From: Echinostoma caproni
Lineage: Eukaryota > Platyhelminthes > Trematoda > Plagiorchiida > Echinostomatidae
Reading direction: 5' to 3'
DNA: 13,991 bases
NCBI GenBank assembly: GCA_900618425.1
Contig: UZAN01045593.1
Coordinates: 1 to 13,991 of the forward strand
The notes beneath the pieces are model-generated. The model made no database searches, had not been told where the DNA came from, and saw nothing but the letters and a program-made list of their open reading frames with translations. This document shows, piece by piece, positions 1 to 7,820 of this stretch. Within the stretch, counting starts at the first letter, position 1. Every line of letters begins with the position of its first letter. The translations under genes were made by a program, and so were the position numbers.

Positions 1-597
1 GATTCCTCCTAATAGACTGCAGGGATTCCGCTTCAAAGATAGTAACTTTGCACATGATTAACAGTAGAGCCGCCAAAGTTCTTCAGCCTACTGATTGTAT
101 CATTATCATTACCAATGTTAGGAGAAAATAAACCCTTGGATCTTAGCACAAAGAAATTCACAACAGTGAAACATTGTATAGCTTTTTGGTTGATCAAACA
201 CTGATGATTTGCCCTGGGGACAATTCTTCCGTATCCTATTCATGTGAGAAATGTAAGCTGTGTATTTTTGAAGAATTCACACTGACGCTAAACGACCTAG
301 AATAAATAATAGCCTTCATTTTGCCTCAGATAGCAATTTGATATGAATAAATTTATCCAAAAACGAAATTTTGTTACGACCGATTACGCAATCCATCTTT
401 TTCACAGTTACAGATGCTTAAATCCAACCACACTCAGGTTTGTGTGCCCACAATGACACATGGGAGTGATAGTCGCAAAACGGATTGGTGAATGTGTAAT
501 ATGACTCTGTTGCAAACAGAAGGACGTAAACATAACCGAACACGACCACTATCGTGACCTTTTGCGGTTTATCAATTAATTGTTCACGGCATTTGGG

Positions 598-612
598 GTG
601 TGTGTGTGTGTG
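598..612. repeat. GT dinucleotide repeat
   Basis: About seven uninterrupted GT units. Simple-sequence repeat. Confidence 0.8.
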
Positions 613-799
613 AATGATAATGGTATACGCAATAATGAGCCTGGTCTGTCCATTCACACTTATTCTCTTCCTGTTCCAACAAGGGCTATACGTACTTTGT
701 TCCGTCTCCATACATCCATCTTACAAAATCTATCCAATCTGATCTGTACTATCAAGTTGCCAGTGCAATTAACCGAGGCAAACCACTCACTGAGGTGCT

Positions 800-809
800 C
801 CCCCCCCCC
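800..809. repeat. Poly-C run
   Basis: Ten consecutive C bases. The exact length in the assembly may be affected by sequencing error in homopolymers. Confidence 0.8.
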
Positions 810-1281
810 ACTCCCAGTATAAATTTAGATCTGTGTGATACGAACGGGCGCATTGAGGGAAACATGTTACACTTAGCTGTTCAATCAACTAAATATAGTT
901 CACTTGCATAGTCATGTTACTTGCACCGACAGTAAAACAGATTATCATGATGATTCCTTATTCACCTTGAAATATTGTTTCGGCACTAACGAGAGCTGTA
1001 CGTATGGATACTCCCCCCTCAGATCGAACCTATTTAATTGCAGTAAACTCATGTAATGTCATTCATAAGAAACGTCTGCAAGCTAAGTTTAACCTCAAAA
1101 GGGTTACGTCAGCTGAAACTTCAACTAATCGACAATTTCGCGTCGTTTGAAGACTTATTTTGCCCCGCTGTTTTGGTTTCCGTCCAACTGGGGATGGATA
1201 AAGTCGCTTTTGCCGATGTGCATTGTATCCTCAGTTTCGGGTTCCGAACCCTACCACAGCCGCCCAACTTCATCCGGCACA

Positions 1282-1306
1282 ATACCCCACGATCCTTGTG
1301 GGGTAT
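1282..1306. other. Perfect 9-bp hairpin with 7-nt loop
   Basis: ATACCCCAC (1282-1290) and GTGGGGTAT (1298-1306) are exact reverse complements around the loop GATCCTT. The stem is GC-rich for this region and the loop has anticodon-loop size, but no tRNA arms surround it. It lies inside short overlapping open frames (1056-1509) that encode nothing recognisable. Function unknown. Confidence 0.5.
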
Positions 1307-1876
1307 ACTTGGTTCGCCACAACAGAGCTAGGTTACCGATTACCACGAGTAAGCCAATAGTCGATCCTCATAACCATGGTGCTTACCCCCTTCTGCTGCT
1401 CATTGCACAACTTTGTCAACAAAAAGCACTAAACCATTGTCGAAGGGGATTCCAGAACTCTGCCAAGCTTGGTTGTCAAAGCTCATACAACAAGGGTTAT
1501 TTTAGCTAAATAAATGAACACTGCTCACGAACTGAGGAGACAACGGAGAATTTACGGTCAGAGAACGGATAGCCTGTAATGAATCTGATTGAGTCTGATA
1601 AAATCCTGTACACGAGCAGGTTCAAATTACCAGCAGTGCGTTTGGAAAATCTCTCGGTGAAGAACTTATAGCTGCCTTAATCTAAAGTCAATATAACCAT
1701 GGGATAGACACTTGTTTGACCTGCTCGTGGATGATTCAACGAAAACATCATCCAATGTGAGCCGTTACACTAACCGTGACTATTGCTGCTTCGTATTTCC
1801 ACGACAAAAGTTTCCTTTCAGTGTGAATCGCATTTTGGAATGCAATATTACTGTTACCATAGATCTCCAAGCTACA

Positions 1877-1936
1877 ACCATCACCACCATCATCATCATC
1901 ATCATTATTATTATCGTCATCCTCGTCGCCGTCATC
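1877..1936. repeat. CAT/ATT trinucleotide repeat
   Basis: Imperfect CAT units grade into ATT and then GTC/ATC units over about 60 nt. Read in one plus frame it gives an artificial run of isoleucines resembling a membrane segment; in other frames it gives polyhistidine or, on the minus strand, poly-Asp/Asn. The frames crossing it should not be read as proteins on that basis. Confidence 0.85.
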
Positions 1937-2431
1937 TTGATTTGGACCATTCAAAACTTCATATACAAGTGCAACTTAGGACTGAGAAGAAGAGGTCACT
2001 TCAATCAGTTGGTGTGTTCCTGTGATGGAATCTGCAAAGTGTGTATTAAACCACGATCAAGAACTTCAAATCGTACTGCTCTTCTTGTATGTTGTTTTTC
2101 AGTCTCGGCTGCATGCATAGCAAGTGGGGTTGTGGTACAATATCCCTGGCTGCCCATTGGCATACAATGCCAGTATGATCGCTCCGTATTTTCGGGATCA
2201 CCGTGTTCATGCACGCTGTTCATTGGGTTTGTCTTCCGACCAGAGAGTTCAAGTTTCCCCTTGTCAGTGGCATCTACTACCTCATCGACATAACGGACCA
2301 CATTCGAATTTCACACGCTGTCACATCACTCGCAAAAACGTACTATCCGTACACTTATAACCAGTAACCCCCGCCCCCTTCGATCACACCTCACCCTTTT
2401 CCCCACTGATCACCTCTGGTTCTGACAAACT

Positions 2432-2449
2432 CTCACACACAGACACACC
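2432..2449. repeat. CA-rich short repeat
   Basis: Interrupted CACACA/GACACAC units. Low complexity. Confidence 0.6.
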
Positions 2450-2535
2450 TCAATGAAATGCAAGATAATGCACAGGTCGACAAAAAAATATGAATACGCA
2501 CATATGCGAGGAGAATATTTTGTGGTTGTGTCAAG

Positions 2536-2558
2536 CGAGAGAGACAGAGAGACACACA
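2536..2558. repeat. GA/CA-rich short repeat
   Basis: GAGAGAGACAGAGAGACACAC-like low-complexity tract, about 90 nt downstream of the CA-rich tract. Confidence 0.65.
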
Positions 2559-2618
2559 AATGTGTGCAAATGTCGAAATGTGTCACTTTCATTTCATTCA
2601 TAATGCATTAAAACGCTC

Positions 2619-2634
2619 GATAATAATAATAAAA
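2619..2634. repeat. ATA trinucleotide repeat
   Basis: About four to five AAT/ATA units. Simple-sequence repeat. Confidence 0.65.
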
Positions 2635-3165
2635 GTAGTAATCCCCATTGTTCATAGCCTACTACGACCAAAGGCACGCACGCACATACATGCAAGCAAT
2701 TGTGCTGGTGCTGTATTCATGTAGCAAGTTGATAGGACCACCACGAGGCATGTGTGACAGTTTGACAACCTCATGTCAACCTTGTCAAGAAACAAAGCGT
2801 TAAATGTGTGTCCGTGTTTTTATGTGCTTACGTGCACACACACGAAGTGGACACATGTGATAATGAAAGTGAATGTACACCCGCCCGAAGTGCGTCCAAG
2901 CCAACCGATAGACGAGCATGTACGCGTTTTGGATGAACGGAGTTTAGTAAGGATAAGGCGTAGACACAGCGTTCCTGACAGAATATCATGGGCCACCGGG
3001 GCAGAAGGGAATTTAGGCTGGAAGGACAGATACGGGAAACTATTGATGTGGCGGGGATACATGTGTGGCTGTAATATGTTCCCATCACCATACACCAAAA
3101 CAGCCATGTTTCCAGTGATCACCGGTTGGGTAGTGAATTGTAATAAACACATGTCACTACGTGTG

Positions 3166-3192
3166 TTTGTTGTTGTTGTTGGTGGTGGTGGT
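3166..3192. repeat. TTG/GTG trinucleotide repeat
   Basis: Four to five TTG units pass into four GTG units. They add Val and Gly runs to the long open frame at 2773-3282 and so contribute to its length artificially. Confidence 0.8.
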
Positions 3193-3432
3193 ATCCATCC
3201 GAGTGTGCGTGTTCACCCATTGTTAGAAGGCTGTGAATTTCTTGCGTCCATCAGGCAGATCATTTCCGTTCTGTCTCATTAGGCTAAACATGTCAATGCC
3301 GGATTTTGATATAGTCTTGCTTGAAATGGACAAGTGGTTGTGAAACATAACCTCTAATCTGGATTGTCTGTTCATCCAACACCATTGCCTCATGAAAATA
3401 TATTTATATGAAGGAACTGGCTAGAGATTACC

Positions 3433-3485
3433 GGATACGCATGCCTGCTGAGCGGCAAGAACCGCGAAACCGGTCGTGTGCTTCC
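3433..3485 (+). ncRNA. Type I hammerhead ribozyme motif, one core substitution
   Basis: The fold was read directly from the sequence. Stem I is GCATGC (3439-3444) paired with GTGTGC (3476-3481), 6 bp including two G-U pairs. Next come box CTGCTGA (3445-3451), stem II GCGG/CCGC (3452-3455 with 3462-3465) closed by loop CAAGAA, then GAAA (3466-3469). Stem III is the self-complementary ACCGGT (3469-3474), followed by C17 at 3475, giving a GUC cleavage triplet with the cut expected between 3475 and 3476. GGA (3433-3435) can pair with TCC (3483-3485) beyond an internal loop. The catalytic positions G8 (3450), its partner C3 (3445) and G12 (3466), and the G10.1-C11.1 pair, are all present. The consensus box is CUGANGA; here A6 is C (3448), in the uridine turn, so cleavage is probably weak or lost. 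Very short palindromic stems III are known from Sm-alpha SINEs, retrozymes and Penelope-like elements, which suggests a mobile-element origin. The host element's ends are not visible. Confidence 0.7.
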
Positions 3486-3527
3486 AGGGAAATTTTGTCC
3501 AGTCATTCACATACTAATTATTATCAG

Positions 3528-3543
3528 ATATATATATATAATA
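3528..3543. repeat. Short AT dinucleotide repeat
   Basis: An alternating AT tract of about 16 nt lies between the hammerhead and the downstream hairpin. It is a simple-sequence repeat and no function is claimed. Confidence 0.8.
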
Positions 3544-3586
3544 CTGCTGAAATCCGGATGATCGATGCGCATGCTCCCGACCTCGT

Positions 3587-3622
3587 GGTAACACTTCTAT
3601 GGCATCCGTCAGAAGTGTTGCC
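3587..3622. other. 12-bp hairpin downstream of the ribozyme
   Basis: GGTAACACTTCT (3587-3598) pairs with AGAAGTGTTGCC (3611-3622) through 11 Watson-Crick pairs and one G-U pair, enclosing a 12-nt loop. It starts about 100 nt after the hammerhead, across a short AT repeat. It may be part of the same RNA element, but the sequence gives no direct link. Its function is unknown. The pairing itself is certain; biological meaning is inferred only from its strength and position. Confidence 0.45.
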
Positions 3623-4469
3623 CAGTTCTGTTGTCAGCAATTTTCGACGAACGAAAATATAACAGCTGCCCCACTAGTAGTAGTACCATCGAGAGATGAA
3701 TAATTGAACAGATATTTTTGGCAGCACAGCACAAAACAGCAGCTGAATACGAGAACCTGCTACGTGATGGTGGGTTATAAATCATTGCGTTTCTTTGCGA
3801 AAAAGGAGCAGACTTATAGATATTTCCAAGCCGATCAACGCAATCAGTCCACTGAACCATATCACGACATCAATTAAAACTGAATTACTACACCTGTTTG
3901 CATCAGACTACTATCAATGCTAGTACTTGGTTAACCACGACTTGCAGTCGATTAGCCTCGCAACACCAACTTTAGACACGACTCTGTGAGTGACCCAGAC
4001 AAAAAGTATGGAAATACTTTGAGGTGAACGAATGTTTACATTTTTGCCTCCTATATATAATGATGTTGCAAATCCTAATTAACAAATGGGCAAGTGTGGT
4101 CAGCGTAGGTTGCGCAGCTCACCGTCGTAACGGTAGTCAATGCTGCAACTTTATTGGAGAAAGTTTAAACGATGATGGTTCTGGCTAAAGGATTGTGGGT
4201 CGAAGACAATGAATTGAGGATTTCGGGTAGAGTTTGATGGAAACTGGTGTAAATACCTCAAAATAATCACTTAAATATCAGAAAATCCTTCATAATTAAA
4301 AGAAATATACCCCAGTCTAAATATTTTACTCAATTATATGTGCCCCATAGAATTAATTATGAAATGCCTTTCTCATTGTACAAACCAAAATCCCAAGTTT
4401 TCCTCTGCTTGATGCGCGTCGCAGTTTGTTAAACGAACTACGTTCTGTCTGTACTCATTTTCGTTGCTC
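3623..4469. other. Unannotated non-coding stretch
   Basis: No recognisable gene. AT-rich, with stops frequent in all frames. TGGTCAGCGTAGG (4097-4109) is vaguely A-box-like but no B-box follows at the right distance. Confidence 0.5.
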
Positions 4470-4686
4470 CCATTTTGAAACCGTATAAGCTGGTGGCCCG
4501 GAGGTAACGTCGCCAAATTATCATGGGAATGTATGTTCGAATCCCGCCACCACCATCTGACTTTCCCCATTGTGTGTTGAATGGCAGCCCCTTGATTGGT
4601 CGCTTCCCCATTCCTGAAAATTGTATCTTTGTATATTCAATGAAAAGGTAGTAAAATGAAAAGAAAAGAAAAAAAAGAAAGAAAGG
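4470..4686 (+). mobile_element. tRNA-derived SINE, copy 1, with A-rich tail
   Basis: The head has a pol III A-box-like sequence TGGCCCGGAGG (4494-4504) and a B-box GTTCGAATCCC (4535-4545), about 30 nt apart as in tRNA genes, ending in a CCACCACCA-like 3' end (4547-4555). The body carries TTCCCCAT (4563-4570), CCCCATTCCTGAAA (4606-4619) and ATATTCAAT (4633-4641), followed by an A/GA-rich tail to about 4686. The same blocks recur in the same order in the minus-strand copy at 6162-6345, which shows this is a dispersed repeat and not a lone tRNA relic. The 5' end is uncertain and no target-site duplication was established. SINEs carry no protein and depend on a LINE partner for movement; none is seen here. 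The copy is diverged and presumably old. Confidence 0.68.
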
Positions 4687-4744
4687 TGCCTCATTATTGA
4701 AACCTGTCCGCGCTTGAGACATTTGTTTCCTGAGAGAAGGAGCA

Positions 4745-4815
4745 CGCATTTGTGGTCAAATGATTAGGCTCCAATCCGAATGCACCCGTGAACTGAATCT
4801 CAAATTGGGAGAGCA
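4745..4815 (+). repeat. Possible third, decayed tRNA-like SINE head
   Basis: TGGTCAAATGATTAGGC (4753-4769) resembles the D-arm/A-box of leucine- or serine-type tRNAs and shares GTGGTCAA with the head of the minus-strand SINE. A weak B-box-like sequence, AATCTCAAATTGGG, follows near 4796-4809 at a plausible spacing, but the GGTTCGA core is lost. It begins about 60 nt after the A-rich tail of copy 1, so it could be a second insertion or the second half of a composite element. The downstream sequence does not show the conserved body blocks of the other two copies, so it may belong to another family. Confidence 0.33.
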
Positions 4816-4829
4816 TCAAGTCCAATGTT

Positions 4830-4860
4830 GTGGTTTCGTTTTCACGGTAAAACCAACCAC
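4830..4860. other. Imperfect hairpin (11 bp, 6-nt loop)
   Basis: GTGGTT (4830-4835) pairs with AACCAC (4855-4860), and GTTTT (4838-4842) with AAAAC (4849-4853). A TC/C internal loop lies between the two helices and a 6-nt apical loop closes them. It sits just downstream of the tRNA-like head at 4745, so it could be a structured part of the same transcript. No known RNA family is recognised. Confidence 0.4.
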
Positions 4861-5890
4861 ATATGAAAGTACCTGAAGCCTTACACCATCTCTAAATAAA
4901 GTGAAAAACAATCATCCAGGTTAATGAAACTTTCTATTCTGGTGACAGCTTTAGTAAAAATAATCGGATTAAAAAATTCATCCACTCCGTTTTAAGAAGC
5001 AGTTCGTACAAGCATTCAAGCTGTCGTGACCGAAACGGCTGATTAAACCAGAATCGGCAGGTGACTCTTCAGCTTCAAAGACCGAGCGACTGGATCGTTA
5101 GAATGTATCTAACCAGGTATTATACCGAAAAATGAAATAAGCTTTCATAGCTTCGTGTCAAAGGCAGTTCGATATCTCACATTAATTTCCGGGCCAGATG
5201 AAGTGGAGAAAGCCTTTTTTGTCGATAAGAGCAACATCTTCGTGCAATTAGTATCTGAAAAGAGTTATCAGAGGGACTTTTAGCAAACAAACGAAAGCTG
5301 TTAGACACACAGGGCACGAAAACCTTATAAGAAAGTCTTGATGCATGTTCTCAACATCAACCACCATCTGATGTTAGAACAGGAGCATGCAACATTCATT
5401 GCTCTCATTCAAACCAACTCATCACTTGAAATGCATCTGCCGGGATACTTATGCATTCAGCGTGAATAACTAGGTAGTTTTCAAAGTGCCGCAGAGAGTG
5501 CCAGTCACATCGGTTCTCTGTTCATAACAGAATAGACTGCACTAATGATTTACCACAATCGGAATTCGGGGAAAACACTTAATGTGTAACAGCAAAAAAC
5601 ATTTTGATTTCTTTCAATCAAATTCTGCTCCTCGCGTTGTCACAACTTGCTAACGGACTCATATTTTAGGTAATTAAGCTCGCTCCCTTGGGTCTCAATT
5701 GACAATTTCTCTCTTCCTGTAGGTTGAGTGCAATCAACCAGCCATTCAGTCAACTAAAGTGAATCTAATAATATATTGATTGCTATCAGCAATGATATTG
5801 GTAATTGATTTATTTCGTAAACTTTCCAAAGTAATATCTTCACGAACAATCCTCAGTTCGTTCAATTAACCATAAACTCAAAAAAAGCTG
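4861..5890. other. Unannotated non-coding stretch between SINE insertions
   Basis: No reading frame of note on either strand and no repeat shared with the rest of the window was recognised. Confidence 0.5.
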
Positions 5891-6003
5891 TACTCAAATT
5901 CCTCTCTCACTAGAGCTCAGTGGTACCACACACGTCTTCCATGCGATGTGTCCAGAGTCTAAATGTACTACTAGTGAGCTCTAACGAGAGTGAAACTCAA
6001 GTA
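5891..6003. repeat. Long imperfect inverted repeat with tRNA-like core
   Basis: The left arm 5891-5926 and right arm 5965-6003 are imperfect reverse complements. Perfect blocks are TAGAGCTCA (5911-5919) with TGAGCTCTA (5975-5983), GTAC (5923-5926) with GTAC (5965-5968), and CTCTC near 5902-5908 with GAGAG (5986-5990). The centre has a further ACACA/TGTGT pairing. The interior also has tRNA geometry. CTCACTA (5906-5912) can pair with TAGTGAG (5972-5978) over 73 nt. GCTCAGTGGTA (5915-5925) matches a tRNA D-arm/A-box. CTTCCAT resembles an anticodon loop with U33 and anticodon UCC (glycine type). The D-stem and T-arm are poor, so a working tRNA is unlikely. It could be a fold-back element, a miniature inverted-repeat element or a rearranged tRNA-derived SINE. 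Confidence 0.5.
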
Positions 6004-6161
6004 GATAGTTCACCGGATGAACTGATGCTTGTGAGTAAATGTGAACTTTGACGGATGGTTGGTTCAATTCAACATCACATTCTCCCCCACTACTACTTAC
6101 GAGTAGCTGTGAGACGAATGCGAATGAATATACATCTATAAATAATGAATGAAAATAATAT

Positions 6162-6345
6162 CTTTTTACTTCCTTCTTTATTTATTGAATATGCGAATGT
6201 ACAACCAACTTTCAGGAATGGGGCCGCAGCGGTACAAAGGCTGCTTGGGAAAATACAGAAATGGGGAAGATGAGCAGTGGTGGAGCGGTTCGAACCCGGG
6301 ACTTCCGAAACACCATTTTGATGACCTTGACCACTTTAAATGGAT
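6162..6345 (-). mobile_element. tRNA-derived SINE, copy 2, reverse orientation
   Basis: Read on the minus strand, an A-box-like GTGGTCAAGGTCA (complement of 6322-6334) precedes a B-box centred on the palindromic GGTTCGAACC (6287-6296). A CCACCAC stretch, TTCCCCAT (6261-6268), CCCCATTCCTGAAA (6210-6223), ATATTCAAT (6184-6192) and an A/GA-rich tail (about 6162-6183) follow. All blocks match copy 1 in order and spacing, while the segments between them have diverged. The B-box is better preserved than in copy 1 and the A-box is worse. Element ends are approximate. The short open frame across this region (6149-6361 on +) is an antisense reading of the repeat and is not treated as a gene. Confidence 0.68.
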
Positions 6346-7548
6346 GTGCTCGAATAAGTGATACTCATTTCCTCAATATTGCTTTTTAACTACTGAGTAT
6401 TCTGTTGTGGTGATTAAACGGTTGAAGTCCATCACTGGAGTGCTCCAGACAACAGTCTAAGAAAAGAAACCCACCACTGTCGACCAACTTTGTTGGAAGG
6501 AATAATCGCAGTTGTCTTGGTATTTACCACACTTATTTTATTCGAGTCTTCTGTAAGTCACAGCTTAAACTTCAGTGCATGAACTCTGTTTCCGTGGTCT
6601 TAACTACTCCGATTCCTCATCCCGTTGAGGTATAGTAGAGTAACTGGGCAATCAGTTCGGTCAAACTGCCAACCGAGTCATAACCTGAGAGGCTAGTGTT
6701 GAGATGCGAAAAGCGCAATACCTGAGTAATCCTAAGGTCATTCTGATTGGATAAGCCTACAGCCTGATTTTCGGAACGCAACTCTGTGTTACGAAGAAGA
6801 CGATTTGATACCAAAGCTGTAAAACCACCATAGAAACATTAGTTTAAAATTTCAGCAATAAACTAACAACGATCGAACATCGTTCTTCAAAGCTGCTCAG
6901 TTGTATCTGTAACTTGCAGTATGTTTTGGTTCCCATCACTCAATCTTATTCTTGCCGGAATCCTTAATCCAACTGAAAAAGTAATAATATCTTGAGGTTG
7001 TTTAAGCTAATTGTTCAACAACAGAAGGTTACCCACAGTTAAGATCCACCTGACATTTTGCACGACTAACAATCCGTTCAAGCAGGTCTGTTTGTTATGA
7101 CAGGTTATACTGAATGCGTCTACTGGAGTTCGTATCAAAATAAGCACACTCGTACGTTAAGTGGTTTAACTGTCAGAAGACAAATAACAGAAGACCAAAG
7201 CTTGATAACGTATCACTGGAGAAAGTTTTTCATGTCCTTCGCGGATTCACACATGTGCACTACAGTGAGGAGACTGGGTGGTCAGTTTAACATGAGCCGG
7301 AACTGACCAACTCAACTCCTACTCTCATTCTCAACCCCCACCACTGGTCACAGTTTCTCTCACTCTGCTACCACCTACCGTGTGTGTATGTGTGCCACGC
7401 GATGGCCTCCACACACACTTACGTCTTTACAACACCTTTCTCTGTAGAGCCCCTCCCCGTTTATTCAGACCACGAACCATAGAGATTGACAGATTTTCTG
7501 AATGACAGATGAATGCATAAAGGAGCGAGACAGACAAGACTGTGTGTA
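6346..7548. other. Unannotated non-coding stretch
   Basis: Short unrecognised frames only. Small local palindromes are present, for example CTGGAG/CTCCAG at 6435-6448 and AACGAT/ATCGTT near 6868-6885. A GT-rich then CA-rich segment (7381-7424) could fold back on itself. Nothing points to a gene. Confidence 0.5.
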
Positions 7549-7568
7549 GGGCGCGGCAGGGCGCGGCA
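7549..7568. repeat. Tandem 10-nt GC-rich duplication
   Basis: The unit GGGCGCGGCA occurs twice without a spacer and is followed by a related CGGTGC. It is an unusually GC- and CpG-rich patch for this window. It may be slippage or a fragment of a GC-rich repeat; no promoter elements are visible around it. Confidence 0.5.
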
Positions 7569-7766
7569 CGGTGCAACTGGACGGGCACGAAACAGTGGAT
7601 TGGGCTGATTGACCGGAGTCTTACCGGCACCGAATCAGTTAGCCGTGCGAAACGACCCATGGAGTGATGATAATCACTATCTGACTGACGAAGAATCGGT
7701 CAATCACTTGGACCTAACTGGCTTTCTTATGTAACCGCCACTGGTTCATCAGGTCTAAAAGAAATG

Positions 7767-7820
7767 CCTGACTGAATGAATGAACGAGTGAGTGACTGTA
7801 TGAATGAATGACTGATTGAC
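7767..7820. repeat. TGAA/TGAC tetranucleotide repeat
   Basis: An imperfect run of TGAA, TGAC and TGAG units over about 54 nt, interrupted once by GTA. Simple-sequence repeat with drift; the minus-strand frame across it gives an artificial SFIH-type repeat. Confidence 0.75.

Larger units (their letters stand above)
1..1281. other. Unannotated non-coding stretch
   Basis: Only short open frames of under 125 codons are present on either strand, none recognisable, and several overlap each other in different frames. Apart from the GT repeat and poly-C run, no RNA gene, transposon protein or regulatory motif was found. Confidence 0.55.
1307..3165. other. Non-coding stretch with two longer chance-like open frames
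   Basis: Two plus-strand frames are longer than typical here: 1712-2293 (193 codons) and 2773-3282 (169 codons). The first crosses the CAT/ATT repeat, which supplies about 20 codons and a spurious membrane-like segment. The second crosses the TTG/GTG repeat. Both are overlapped by open antisense frames, as expected where stop codons are locally scarce. Neither contains a motif, signal peptide or domain that I recognise. I do not call them genes, though an exon hidden in either cannot be excluded. Confidence 0.4.

Noticed and set aside
1223..1262. Minus-strand hairpin GGGTT/AACCC followed by GAAAC, with a CTGTGGTA-like box
   Set aside because: Two core bases of the box are wrong and stem I does not form. 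The same string looks like a pol III B-box, but no matching A-box was found.
1877..1970. Transmembrane helix or polyhistidine protein segment
   Set aside because: Both are translations of a CAT/ATT simple repeat in different frames.
4090..4150. Possible further tRNA-like head with TGGTCAGCGTAGG
   Set aside because: No B-box lies 30-45 nt downstream and none of the conserved SINE blocks follow.
4438..4749. Minus-strand open frames of 65 to 103 codons
   Set aside because: They are antisense translations of SINE copy 1 and its A-rich tail (giving Phe runs), not genes.
5906..5979. Functional glycine tRNA (UCC)
   Set aside because: The acceptor-like stem and D-arm are good, but the D-stem and T-stem do not pair and the anticodon stem needs a bulge. 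At most this is a tRNA-derived relic.
5971..6003. Second hammerhead-like string: CTAGTGA, a 5-bp stem with AACG loop, then GAAA and a GTA triplet
   Set aside because: The box differs from CUGANGA at two adjacent core positions, stem III would need a 2-nt loop, and the flanks do not form stem I. The pairing is already explained by the right arm of the inverted repeat.
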